From DATMBL01 sp050735975 (GTDB lineage Bacteria > Desulfobacterota > Binatia > UBA9968): a DNA stretch of 8,260 nucleotides. The DNA is taken from the NCBI GenBank assembly GCA_050735975.1, contig JBOHVS010000317.1, positions 1 to 8,260 of the forward strand, written 5' to 3'. The notes under the pieces are model-generated. The model was not told the DNA's origin and made no database searches. It saw only the letters and a program-made list of their open reading frames with translations. Positions 1 through 7,629 of the stretch are shown here, in pieces (within the stretch, counting starts at the first letter, position 1; each line of letters opens with the position of its first letter). Position numbers and translations under genes: made by a program.

Positions 1-209
1 CCAAACTCGATGGGAGCGATTACAATAAGCGCCGCGCCCAACGCCACCAGCATGTGCGTTCTCAAACCCGCGGGTTTGCCGCTGCGCTCGCGTTGAATAC
101 CGACCACCGCGCCGAGAATCATCGCGAACACCAGCCGGACAGTGACGCTGACAACCTGCTTGGCGTCAGGAAATCCCGCTGTGAATTCCTCTACAATCCA
201 ATCCATCAT
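1..209 (-). CDS. MgtC/SapB family membrane protein (N-terminal part, runs off window)
   Basis: The first 69 codons of a gene that continues beyond the left edge of the window. After a short N-terminal segment the sequence enters a hydrophobic helix (about residues 20-38, VVSVTVRLVFAMILGAVVGI), then an ERxxxGKPAGLRTHMLVALGAAL block at residues 41-61. That polar loop followed by a second hydrophobic helix is the signature of the MgtC/SapB family of inner-membrane proteins, known for roles in magnesium-limited growth, acid tolerance and intracellular survival in some pathogens; the role here is unknown. The start is the first of two adjacent ATGs (207-209; the other is 204-206), with GGAG 10 bases upstream (220-223 on this strand). 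The gene follows the EEP gene on the same strand after 149 bases. Family assignment is fairly firm; the C-terminal half cannot be assessed. Confidence 0.85.
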   Translation of the reverse strand, partial: MMDWIVEEFTAGFPDAKQVVSVTVRLVFAMILGAVVGIQRERSGKPAGLRTHMLVALGAALIVIAPIEF

Positions 210-408
210 CAATCTTTTTCTCCACGTAAAACTGACGCCGCTTTAGCAGCTCCTGTCCCGACGTCGGAGACACATTGATGCGCAGTTGTCGCCGCCGTTC
301 TTGCTCGAGCGCGTTCAAGCGTTGGCGAAGCGCGCGCTTTTCGTTCCAAGGAGCGGACTCATACCGGGTGCTTTGCCTTCTGAATTTTTTCCGTCGCCTG
401 CTCTTCAT
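166..408 (-). CDS. Doubtful small basic, coiled-coil-like ORF (80 aa)
   Basis: An open frame of 80 codons filling the gap between the EEP gene and the MgtC gene and overlapping both out of frame (50 bases with the first, 44 with the second). The product is very basic: an Arg/Lys-rich N-terminus, a charged helical stretch at about residues 22-42 (NEKRALRQRLNALEQERRRQ) that could form a short coiled coil, then a KKRQ-type polar segment. No family is recognised. The only ATG (406-408) has just a G-run immediately before it, which is poor Shine-Dalgarno spacing. The part not shared with other genes (210-358) reads like coding sequence, but Arg/Lys/Glu-rich frames often arise by chance in GC-rich DNA. 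It may be a spurious frame, a remnant, or a real small protein. Confidence 0.27.
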   Translation of the reverse strand: MKSRRRKKFRRQSTRYESAPWNEKRALRQRLNALEQERRRQLRINVSPTSGQELLKRRQFYVEKKIDDGLDCRGIHSGIS

Positions 409-1417
409 CCCCCTGATCAGGGCGCTCCGTTTTCTGCTTGGTTACGGCGTCAGGTTCGTAGCTCAAGGCGATATAAATCGGGAAGTGGTCTGAACCGAAG
501 TACGCGAGACGTCTTAGGGTGATCAGTCTGAAGTGGTTCGAATGGAAGAAATGATCGAGCGGAAAGCGCATGATCGGGTATCTCGCATCGAACGTGTTAT
601 AAAGTCCTCGACCGATTCGCGGATCCAGCAACCCGCTGATTGTCTGAAACAGGTAGTTGGTTCGGGACCACGCCACGTCATTCAGATCACCCATCACCAC
701 AACCGGCTTGTTCTTTTCGCGAGTTTCTCTGCCGACGATCAGTAATTCGGCGTCCCGCTCAGTCGATCGCCCGTCTTCTTGGGGAACGGGCGGCTTCGGA
801 TGAAGACAATGAAGCTCTACCTCCGTTCCCGCCGCCAACCGAATACAGGCACGGATGGATGGCACGTCATGCTGGACACGAAACTTAACCTGCGAATTCA
901 CGAGCTCCAGTCTGGAAAAAAAAATCATGCCGTAAGCGTTGTCTTGGGGCTGTTGAACGGTGAACGGATGCGTCTGCTCGAATTCCTTAAGCTCGGTTTG
1001 CCACCATGCGTCGGTCTCAACCATGAGGATAACGTCTGGATCGCACTCGTGAATAATCCGCCTAAGGGCCTCCGCATTACGGTTATCGATCTTCACGTTG
1101 GCAAGCAGCAAACTGAAGCGCGATTCCTTCATGGGATTCTTCGCCCGCTCTACTTGTCGGCGAGCCAAAAGCGTGTACGGGTATATCATGTATGCCTGGT
1201 AAAGAATGCATACTGCCAGTGCCGTACGGAATGCGTTGGCGCCGATGCCGGAACCTGTTCTAAAACTCCAATCGACGGCTAAAATGACAACACTTACGAT
1301 GGCAATCTGTATGCGCGGACAATCAAAGATCCTGATCCACCAAACTTCCTTGCGGATAATTGGAAGAACGCTGGCAGCGATCACAAGCAATCCGGCGATC
1401 GTTAATGCAAGATCCAC
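359..1417 (-). CDS. Membrane-anchored endonuclease/exonuclease/phosphatase (EEP) family protein
   Basis: A 352-residue protein with an N-terminal membrane region and a C-terminal EEP domain, the layout of YafD-like proteins. Hydrophobic helices lie near residues 3-20, 37-50 and 62-82, followed by a basic LARRQVERAK stretch that suits a cytoplasmic turn. The EEP catalytic set is visible: N107 in LLANVKIDNRN, E134 in LMVETDAWW, H206 in LHCLHPKPP, D244 and N246 in VMGDLND, D288-H289 in PLDHFF, and D310-H311 in GSDHFPI. All expected metal-binding and catalytic residues are present, so a Mg-dependent phosphodiesterase or phosphatase is likely; the substrate (nucleic acid, phospholipid or phosphoinositide-like) cannot be read from sequence. 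The last 30 residues are a charged, probably disordered tail. The start is GTG (1415-1417) with AGGCGG five bases upstream; the first helix begins at once, supporting it. It follows the kinase gene by 178 bases. Confidence 0.88.
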   Translation of the reverse strand: MDLALTIAGLLVIAASVLPIIRKEVWWIRIFDCPRIQIAIVSVVILAVDWSFRTGSGIGANAFRTALAVCILYQAYMIYPYTLLARRQVERAKNPMKESRFSLLLANVKIDNRNAEALRRIIHECDPDVILMVETDAWWQTELKEFEQTHPFTVQQPQDNAYGMIFFSRLELVNSQVKFRVQHDVPSIRACIRLAAGTEVELHCLHPKPPVPQEDGRSTERDAELLIVGRETREKNKPVVVMGDLNDVAWSRTNYLFQTISGLLDPRIGRGLYNTFDARYPIMRFPLDHFFHSNHFRLITLRRLAYFGSDHFPIYIALSYEPDAVTKQKTERPDQGDEEQATEKIQKAKHPV

Positions 1418-1422
1418 GTTGG

Positions 1423-1428
1423 CCGCCT
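1423..1428 (-). promoter_or_regulatory. Ribosome binding site of the EEP gene
   Basis: AGGCGG on the minus strand, five bases before the GTG at 1415-1417. It decides the start because no ATG precedes the first membrane helix. Confidence 0.5.
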
Positions 1429-1476
1429 ATCAACTCGGTCGGGTTTCAAGTGCACCGAGCGCAAACCTTCAATGTT

Positions 1477-1504
1477 AGAATAGCACCACCCGGAGAGTTG
1501 TGAA
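1477..1504 (-). promoter_or_regulatory. Candidate sigma-70 promoter for the EEP gene
   Basis: On the minus strand TTCACA (1499-1504, five of six matches to TTGACA) is separated by 16 bases from TATTCT (1477-1482, four of six matches to TATAAT). The -10 box carries a TG one base upstream, as in extended -10 promoters. Transcription would start near 1470, giving a leader of about 50 bases before the GTG. Read by eye only; a match of this strength can occur by chance. Confidence 0.35.
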
Positions 1505-1532
1505 GGCAGTTCCTTACCAGAGTCCCGAGTTT

Positions 1533-1562
1533 AATAAGATGTTCGTGAATAAGATATTCGTG
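1533..1562. repeat. Two-copy 15-bp tandem repeat upstream of the EEP gene
   Basis: AATAAGATGTTCGTG (1533-1547) is followed directly by AATAAGATATTCGTG (1548-1562): two head-to-tail units with one mismatch, and the next two bases (AA) continue the pattern. The second unit also forms a short imperfect palindrome, GAATA-AGA-TATTC (1547-1559). It is AT-rich against its surroundings and sits 29-58 bases upstream of the candidate -35 box of the EEP gene, a position suited to a regulator-binding site. The repeat is seen directly; the regulatory role is inference. Confidence 0.75.
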
Positions 1563-1595
1563 AAGCCGCTGCCGGCGGTTAGGACCGTCGAGATT

Positions 1596-4500
1596 CTATA
1601 CTCCCTCCGACGCGGCCAGCAGTTTTTCGAGCTTTGCGGGATCAGCCGGCTTAACTAAATGATCATCAAATCCCGCCTCCCGCGCCCGGCGTTTGTCTCC
1701 ATCAAGCCCCCAACCCGTCAGCGCCACAACTACTACATCCCTCCCCCACGGCTGCTCTCGAATACGACGGCACGCTTCATAACCGTTTATCCCAGGCATT
1801 CCGATGTCGAGCAAGATCACCTCAGGCCGGAACACCTCCGCCACTTCCAAAGCTTCGAGCCCGTCCCGCGCCGTGCGAACCTCATTGCCCATTATTTCCA
1901 GCATCATCGCCATGCTGGAGGCGGAGTCCACATTGTCATCCGCGACCAGAATACGACGGCGTAGAGAGCTGCCGACTTGACCTCCGTTAACACTCGGTCG
2001 TTCAAGTTCAGCGACCGGTGATACAAAAACCGGTAGACGCACTATAAACTCACTGCCCGTGCCGGGGCCGTTGCTGCGGGCTTCGATCGCACCGCCGTGC
2101 ATCTTTACCAGCCGCTCGGCGATGTTTAAACCGATACCGAGGCCGCTCTGAGTCCTCTCCGGCGATCCGTCCACCTGCGCGAACATTTCAAAAACCCGAG
2201 AAAGCATGTGCGCAGGTATGCCGACGCCGTTATCCTTCACACTGACGACGACTTCGCTCCCCCGCGAATCAACCGTGAGCCAAATGTGCCCGTCATTTTC
2301 AGTGTACTTCGCTGCGTTGTTAAGAAGGTTGGCGAACACCTGCGCGAGCCTGGTTGTATCTGCCTCCACGAAAACCGGCTCGGAGGGAGCATTGATCGTG
2401 AGCTCGTGACCAGACTCCTCGATCAGCGGGCGGCTGGTTTCCAAGGCGTTCCGCACGACGGCAGACAGCTCGACCCGCTCCTTGCGTAGTTCCACCTTGC
2501 CCTGGCTGATACGGCTGAGGTCCAGCAGGTCGTCGATCAGCCGGACCATTTGCTGCAATTGCCGCTCCATCATCCCGCGGGCCTGTTCGACGATGTCGCG
2601 GTTTTCTCCCGCCAGCCGCATGATTTGGAGGCCGTTGCGGATGGGCGCCAGAGGATTGCGCAGCTCATGAGCCAAAGTCGCCAGAAACTCGTCCTTACGG
2701 CGATCGGCCTCGCGCAAAGCTTCCTCCATTTCGCGCTGCTCGGTGATGTCGGTGTTGGTACCGAACCAGCGAAAAATGCGCCGCGTCGAGTCAAGGATCG
2801 GCATGGCGCGGGAAAGGAACCATCGGTACTGGCCGTCCTTGCCACGCAGGGGAAACGTGTCCTCCCATAGCTCTCCGGTATCCCAGGATTGCTGAATTCT
2901 CGCCACCACTCGATCCACGTGGTCCGGATGGTGAACCTTTTTCCATTCCCATCCCTGCACTTCCTCCAGGGTTGTCCCGGTGTAGTCGAACCAGCGCTTG
3001 TTGTACCAAAAGATCCAGCCTCTTTCGTCCGCCATCCAGGCGAGTTGCGACATATTGTCCGCCAGATTGCGGAAGTTTTCTTCGCTCTGTCGCAACGCCT
3101 CTTCCGTCCGCTTTCGCTCGGCGATATCGATGACCGAGCCGATATAGCCTAGGAAGCGGCCGTCAGCGGCGAAACGGGGCGTCGCCGCATCGATCGCCCA
3201 ACGATACTCGCCGTCCTTTCGGCGCAGGCGGTACTCGAGACGGAAAGCTTCCTTCCGCGCATTAGCCGGGATAAAGATCTCTTGCGCCTTCGCGCGGTCG
3301 TCAGGATGGGTTGCCGCGAGCCAGCCGAAGCCTAAACCTGTCTCGGGTGTTTGACCTGTGAAGTCATACCAGGACTTGCTGAGAAAACTGGAAGCGCCGT
3401 CCGGTTCCGTGACCCAGACCATCACCGGCGCATTGTCGGCCATGTGGCGGAAGCGTTCCTCGCTCTCTCGCAGCGCCTCCTCGGCTTTCTTGCGCGCAGT
3501 GATATCTACGACAGTGCCGATATGGCCGATAACAAGCCGGTTATCGTTCAGCAGTTCCACCGCGCTGCCTTGAAGCCAAGTGACAATCCCGTTCGGCCGC
3601 GTGAAACGGTATTCAGAAGCAAATCGTTCACGCCGTTGTACCGCCTCGTACCATTCTTTAGCGATGCGCTCTCGGTCGTCCGGATGCAGCGACTTCGTCC
3701 AACTCTTGCCTTGCGCCTGCTCCGGCGTCAAACCGGACATGGCGCACCAACTCTGATTGACGAAAAAACAGTCGCCGTTCGTATCCGTCAGGAAGATTCC
3801 CACAGGCGCGTGGTTTGCCAGGGTGCGAAAACGCTCCTCGCTCTCGCGCACCGCAAGTTCGGCGCGCTTGCGCTGAGTGATGTCCACCGTGGCGCCGAGC
3901 ATTCGAATCGGTCGCCCGCCATCTCGCACGACTACCGCGTTCGTGAAAAGCCAAATAACCTCGCCATCGGGACGGACAGCGCGGAACTCGAGATCATAAG
4001 GAACATCCTCGTCCAATGTGCGATTAATCGCGGTTGAGACGAATTCACGATCTTCCGGATGGACCAGGGCGGCGAACCCCTCGACTGTCGCATCGAAGTC
4101 ATCCGGCGCCACACCATGGATCAGGTAAAGTGAATCAGTCCACGAGATGTGATTGCGAGCGATATCCCAATCCCAGACGCCAACCTTGCCGGTCTGAGTG
4201 GCAAGGCGCAGGCGCTCTTCGCTATCGCGCCGCACACGTGCCAGCTCAAGGGTGGCGCTTACCCGCGCCAGAAGCTCGCGCGCGCTGAACGGCTTGATCA
4301 GGTAGTCGTCAGCACCAGCTCCCAGCCCTTCGACACGCGCCTCCTCACCGGCCCGGGCCGACAGCACGATCACCGGAATCGAGGCCGTTCGAGGATCCGT
4401 TCGAAGCGCTCTCAATAGCCCGAAACCGTCCAGGTTTGGCATCATTACATCGGTGAGTATTAAATCCGGCCTCTGATTGAGCGCGGCTTGAAGCGCATCA

Positions 4501-6524
4501 TTGCCGTCGCCAACGGCGATGACTTCGTAAGGTGGAGCAAGGAGCCGTCGAACGTAATCCCGCATGTCCGCATTATCATCGGCCAGGATGATACGGGAGC
4601 GCGTTCCCGAAACCGGAACGACAGCGGATAAAGGATAAAGAGAAACAGAAGGAAGCGCTTCTTTTTCGGAGATTTCGCTTTCAGCAGTCTCTGTTGGCAA
4701 CGACCGCAGCGCCTCTTCGACAAACGGCTCTGCCCCCAACGCAGTGGAGACAAGCGTTCGGCTGGCGCCGATGCGATCGGCCGGAAGGTGCTCTTTGCCG
4801 AACAGAATGTTGACCGTAAAAATGCTCCCTTCGCCGTAAATGCTTTCGACTTCCACTGTTCCACCATGGAGCTTAACCAGCTCCTGCACGAGGGCAAGGC
4901 CGATGCCTGTGCCCTCGTGGGTTCGACCGCGAGCCCCCTCGACTCGATGAAAGCGATTAAAAATATTCGACAGCTCCGCCTCAGGTATTCCCGTCCCGGT
5001 GTCGCGGACGGATAAAACCGCCGTGCCATTCTTCGCTCGCAGCGCTACCTGGATTTCGCCCTCCAACGTGTACTTGAAGGCGTTTGAGATGAGATTAAGA
5101 ACGATCTTCTCCCACATATCCCGGTCCACGAAAACCGGCTCGGGAAGAGGCGGGCAGTCGATCTTAAGCCGCATCCCCGCCCTTTGAATTGCCGAGCGAA
5201 ACACGCTTGCCAGCTCCGCTGTGTATGTGGCCAGTTCCACAGGTTCATAGACGGCTTGGCCACGGCCCGCTTCAATGCGGGAAAAATCGAGCAAGGTGTT
5301 TACCAATTTCAAAAGCCGTTGACCGTTCCTATGGGCGACCGTAAGCAACTCCCGATTTGCCGGGATAACTTGCGCGTCAGGCTTAGCGAGGATGTCGTTA
5401 ATCGGCCCCAGCATGAGCGTCAGGGGCGTACGAAACTCATGGCTCACGTTGCTGAAGAATGCCGTTTTAGCTCTATCGAGTTCGGCTAGCGTCTCGGCAC
5501 GCCTTCGTTCCTCTTCATAGGCGCAGGCGTTGGCAATAGCCGCGGCGATGTGCCCGGCGATCAGCTCCATAAACCCTCGATAGTCGTCATCGAATTGCCT
5601 TCTAGGGCTGATACCCGCTACAAGAAATCCAGCAAGCGTATCTTGGCCGGACTTTCTGATAGGCAGCACGATGGCCGATTCTGTTGGCTCAGGCCATACG
5701 CCGCCGGCGATACCACCATGGACTTCCAACAGCTCCGTGACGATCTCAGGGACACCACTCGTCATCACTGAGCCGAGCGGCCAAACCAGGTCAGAGTTAG
5801 CGGGCAGCGTTAGATCGATCTCAGCCGGACATGCCGGCGAGTCGCTTGTCAAGCCGGATTTTCCGGCCAGTCCGCTTTTTTTAGAATCCGCGTCGAGCCG
5901 ATAAATCAATGAAAAGGGTATGTCATGGCGGTTGTCGGCAAGCACCAGAGCTGCGAGATTGCAAGCCTCCTCCACTGTCCTCGCTTGAGCTGTTTGCTCC
6001 GCCAACTCCCGCAACGTCTTAAGCCGACGGCGGTTAAGTACACGAACAGTGTCTTCGGAGCACGCGCAGAAAATTCCACCAACACTGCCGTCGTCATTGG
6101 GAATCGGGCTGTATGAGAAGGTAAAGTAAGCTTCCTCGGTGTAGTCATTTCTCTCCATGACCAGCAGCCGTTCCTCCTGCCAACACGCGCGTCCCTCATC
6201 TAGAACGGGCTCGATTAACGGACGGATATCTTCCCAAATGTCTGACCAGACGACCGGTCCCGATTTGCCAAGAGCGTCAGGATGGCGCTTGCCCAATATA
6301 GGGACGTATGCGTCGTTGTGGAACATGATCATCTCCGGTCCCCACCAAACGAACATCGGATAGCGAGAACCAAGAAGTATGCGCACGGCAGTCTTAAGAC
6401 TCTGCGGCCAACCGAGCACCGGACCGAGCGGGGTGGCAGACCAGTTCTTCGCCCGCATCAAACGGCCCATCTCACCGCCACCTGCAAGGCAATCGGTCGC
6501 GATATTTCGATCTTCTGGGTTCAT
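1596..6524 (-). CDS. Soluble double-module hybrid sensor histidine kinase, PAS-GAF-HK-REC-PAS(x4)-HK-REC
   Basis: A 1642-residue hybrid kinase without membrane segments. Order, numbered from the ATG: N-terminal PAS-like domain (about 35-160), GAF domain (170-340), HisKA with H362 (SNVSHEFRTPL), HATPase with N-box N477, G1 DTGTGIP from D508 and G2 GTGIGL from G538; receiver with acidic pair D649/D650, phospho-acceptor D692 (LTDVMMP), S722 and K744; four PAS domains (about 768-885, 893-1010, 1019-1135, 1145-1263), each ending in a DIT/DIA-type motif; second HisKA with H1286 (LAHELRNPL), second HATPase (N1399, D1431, G1461); C-terminal receiver with D1529/D1530, D1573 (LLDIGMPG), T1603 and K1625. 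All catalytic residues of both modules are intact. It should autophosphorylate and relay His to Asp in the cytoplasm; signals are unknown. No HPt, DNA-binding or cognate regulator gene lies nearby, so the output partner is elsewhere. The frame also allows a TTG six codons upstream (6540-6542), but that lacks a Shine-Dalgarno and may precede the transcript start; the ATG at 6522-6524 is preferred, although its own site is weak. Confidence 0.93.
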   Translation of the reverse strand: MNPEDRNIATDCLAGGGEMGRLMRAKNWSATPLGPVLGWPQSLKTAVRILLGSRYPMFVWWGPEMIMFHNDAYVPILGKRHPDALGKSGPVVWSDIWEDIRPLIEPVLDEGRACWQEERLLVMERNDYTEEAYFTFSYSPIPNDDGSVGGIFCACSEDTVRVLNRRRLKTLRELAEQTAQARTVEEACNLAALVLADNRHDIPFSLIYRLDADSKKSGLAGKSGLTSDSPACPAEIDLTLPANSDLVWPLGSVMTSGVPEIVTELLEVHGGIAGGVWPEPTESAIVLPIRKSGQDTLAGFLVAGISPRRQFDDDYRGFMELIAGHIAAAIANACAYEEERRRAETLAELDRAKTAFFSNVSHEFRTPLTLMLGPINDILAKPDAQVIPANRELLTVAHRNGQRLLKLVNTLLDFSRIEAGRGQAVYEPVELATYTAELASVFRSAIQRAGMRLKIDCPPLPEPVFVDRDMWEKIVLNLISNAFKYTLEGEIQVALRAKNGTAVLSVRDTGTGIPEAELSNIFNRFHRVEGARGRTHEGTGIGLALVQELVKLHGGTVEVESIYGEGSIFTVNILFGKEHLPADRIGASRTLVSTALGAEPFVEEALRSLPTETAESEISEKEALPSVSLYPLSAVVPVSGTRSRIILADDNADMRDYVRRLLAPPYEVIAVGDGNDALQAALNQRPDLILTDVMMPNLDGFGLLRALRTDPRTASIPVIVLSARAGEEARVEGLGAGADDYLIKPFSARELLARVSATLELARVRRDSEERLRLATQTGKVGVWDWDIARNHISWTDSLYLIHGVAPDDFDATVEGFAALVHPEDREFVSTAINRTLDEDVPYDLEFRAVRPDGEVIWLFTNAVVVRDGGRPIRMLGATVDITQRKRAELAVRESEERFRTLANHAPVGIFLTDTNGDCFFVNQSWCAMSGLTPEQAQGKSWTKSLHPDDRERIAKEWYEAVQRRERFASEYRFTRPNGIVTWLQGSAVELLNDNRLVIGHIGTVVDITARKKAEEALRESEERFRHMADNAPVMVWVTEPDGASSFLSKSWYDFTGQTPETGLGFGWLAATHPDDRAKAQEIFIPANARKEAFRLEYRLRRKDGEYRWAIDAATPRFAADGRFLGYIGSVIDIAERKRTEEALRQSEENFRNLADNMSQLAWMADERGWIFWYNKRWFDYTGTTLEEVQGWEWKKVHHPDHVDRVVARIQQSWDTGELWEDTFPLRGKDGQYRWFLSRAMPILDSTRRIFRWFGTNTDITEQREMEEALREADRRKDEFLATLAHELRNPLAPIRNGLQIMRLAGENRDIVEQARGMMERQLQQMVRLIDDLLDLSRISQGKVELRKERVELSAVVRNALETSRPLIEESGHELTINAPSEPVFVEADTTRLAQVFANLLNNAAKYTENDGHIWLTVDSRGSEVVVSVKDNGVGIPAHMLSRVFEMFAQVDGSPERTQSGLGIGLNIAERLVKMHGGAIEARSNGPGTGSEFIVRLPVFVSPVAELERPSVNGGQVGSSLRRRILVADDNVDSASSMAMMLEIMGNEVRTARDGLEALEVAEVFRPEVILLDIGMPGINGYEACRRIREQPWGRDVVVVALTGWGLDGDKRRAREAGFDDHLVKPADPAKLEKLLAASEGV

Positions 6525-6542
6525 AACCCTGGATACCCACAA

Positions 6543-6570
6543 AACGTATCGAAAATCGGCGTGTTGTCAA
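6543..6570 (-). promoter_or_regulatory. Candidate promoter for the hybrid kinase gene
   Basis: A perfect TTGACA (6565-6570, minus strand) is followed after 16 bases by TACGTT (6543-6548), a poor -10 box. If used, transcription would start near 6536, leaving a very short leader to the ATG at 6524 and excluding the upstream TTG as start. The weak -10 keeps confidence low. Confidence 0.3.
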
Positions 6571-6593
6571 TATGAATCTGGAAGCCGTCGTTC

Positions 6594-6622
6594 CCACCTC
6601 TTGTTCATAGCCAATCAGGTGG
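6594..6622. repeat. Inverted repeat between the DUF72 and kinase genes
   Basis: CCACCT (6594-6599) and AGGTGG (6617-6622) form a perfect 6-bp inverted repeat around a 17-base loop, just downstream of the DUF72 stop codon. No T-run follows on either strand, so it is not a standard Rho-independent terminator; it could be a weak RNA hairpin, an operator or chance. Confidence 0.35.
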
Positions 6623-6635
6623 AGCGATGGACCCG

Positions 6636-7559
6636 TTAGTCCCCTTTTCGGAAAGAAGCGAGCTGCGGGAATTTCGCGACCAGCGCTTCGCTGGGCATTG
6701 CCTTTAAAGATATTTCCAGCTCCTGACTTAGCATAATCGCGTTCGCTGCCGCATTAGCCCTCGCGTGGTTGTTGAAAAACAGGAAAGCTTTCTGGGTTCC
6801 GCGCTTTTCTGTTGCGCTCTTTATTTGCTCGGCCATTTCTTTAATTTCAGCGCGGGAGTAACAGTAATCGTAGCGCTCCCATGATTCTTTATGGTTCCAC
6901 CACTTTTGAGCGTTCCTGCCGTGTGCACGAAAATAAAGCATGCCGCCCATCGGCTCGAACTTTTGCCGGACGGAGGAGGCAAATTTCGGCTCGTCGATCA
7001 AAACCCATGTCGACCGATGCTGTTCCAGAAGCGCCGTGGTCTCTTCGCCTCTCTCACTCCAGCTTTTATGACGGAGTTCTACTGCCTTTGGAAATTGCGG
7101 GAAATAACTCAGTGTGTTCTGAAGCTTCTCGACGTTTGCAGGACTGTAATGAAATCCGGTTGGATACTGCAGAAGTAAAGCGCCCAGCTTACGGGCATCC
7201 GCCAAAGGCTGAAGACCGGCCCGAAAGAGTTCCATATCATCCTGACTGATCGGCTCCCATTCTCCGGCCGAGCCTCTATGGCCAACTTTGGTCGGGTGCG
7301 TGAATTTTTGCCAGAGCTTTACCGCGAAAACGAAATCGCCTGGAGTTTTTCTCACCCAAGCCTCGGTTATCTTCTCCGAGGGTGGGCCATAGAAACTCGA
7401 ATTGATCTCAACGATATTGAAGAGTTGAGAGTAGTATTCAAGCTGGTCGATCCGCTTCGCTGGGACTTCAGGATAAAAAACGCCGAACCAGCCCTTTGGC
7501 GGAGGGCCAGGGTACGAGTAGCCGGAGGTGCCGATATATATTTGCTGTTTAGCAAGCAA
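6636..7559 (-). CDS. DUF72 family protein (TIM-barrel fold)
   Basis: A 307-residue protein carrying the hallmark blocks of the DUF72 family (YecE-like): GTSGYSY at residues 10-16, FYP at 28-30, VEINSSFYGPP at 50-60, LLLQYPTGFHY at 128-138, VELRHKSW at 160-167 and the C-terminal FFNNHARANAAANA at 261-274. Known structures of the family are TIM barrels with a conserved acidic cleft; the biochemical role is not established, so none is claimed. Length is slightly above the usual 240-300, partly from a PGPPPKGWFG insertion after the first motif. The start is TTG (7557-7559) with AAGG six bases upstream; the glycine-rich first motif begins at residue 10, which leaves little room for a later start. 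It lies upstream of the kinase gene by 111 bases and downstream of surE by 527 bases, all on one strand; no functional link among them is evident. Confidence 0.92.
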   Translation of the reverse strand: MLAKQQIYIGTSGYSYPGPPPKGWFGVFYPEVPAKRIDQLEYYSQLFNIVEINSSFYGPPSEKITEAWVRKTPGDFVFAVKLWQKFTHPTKVGHRGSAGEWEPISQDDMELFRAGLQPLADARKLGALLLQYPTGFHYSPANVEKLQNTLSYFPQFPKAVELRHKSWSERGEETTALLEQHRSTWVLIDEPKFASSVRQKFEPMGGMLYFRAHGRNAQKWWNHKESWERYDYCYSRAEIKEMAEQIKSATEKRGTQKAFLFFNNHARANAAANAIMLSQELEISLKAMPSEALVAKFPQLASFRKGD

Positions 7560-7565
7560 GTTAGA

Positions 7566-7569
7566 CCTT
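7566..7569 (-). promoter_or_regulatory. Ribosome binding site deciding the TTG start of the DUF72 gene
   Basis: AAGG on the minus strand, six bases before the TTG at 7557-7559. No ATG lies ahead of the first conserved motif, so this site supports the TTG. Confidence 0.5.
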
Positions 7570-7629
7570 ATAATTTTGCGGGCTGGTTTCCAGGCTGGTT
7601 AGAAGTGGACTGCTCTGCAAGGAGTTGCT

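Noticed and set aside
1569..1585. GC-rich partial hairpin (CCGC...GCGG) after the kinase stop codon as a terminator
   Set aside because: The stem is only four or five pairs and no T-run follows on the minus strand.
3351..4037. Long plus-strand open frame (228 codons) inside the kinase gene
   Set aside because: It is the antisense shadow of the conserved PAS-coding region of the kinase; its product is Arg/His-rich with no domain, as expected for a reverse frame of GC-rich coding DNA.
2700..4260. Four PAS repeats as possible recent DNA tandem duplication
   Set aside because: The repeats align only at protein motif level (SEERFR, HPDDR, DIT) and differ strongly in sequence, so they are old, divergent domains, not recent copies.
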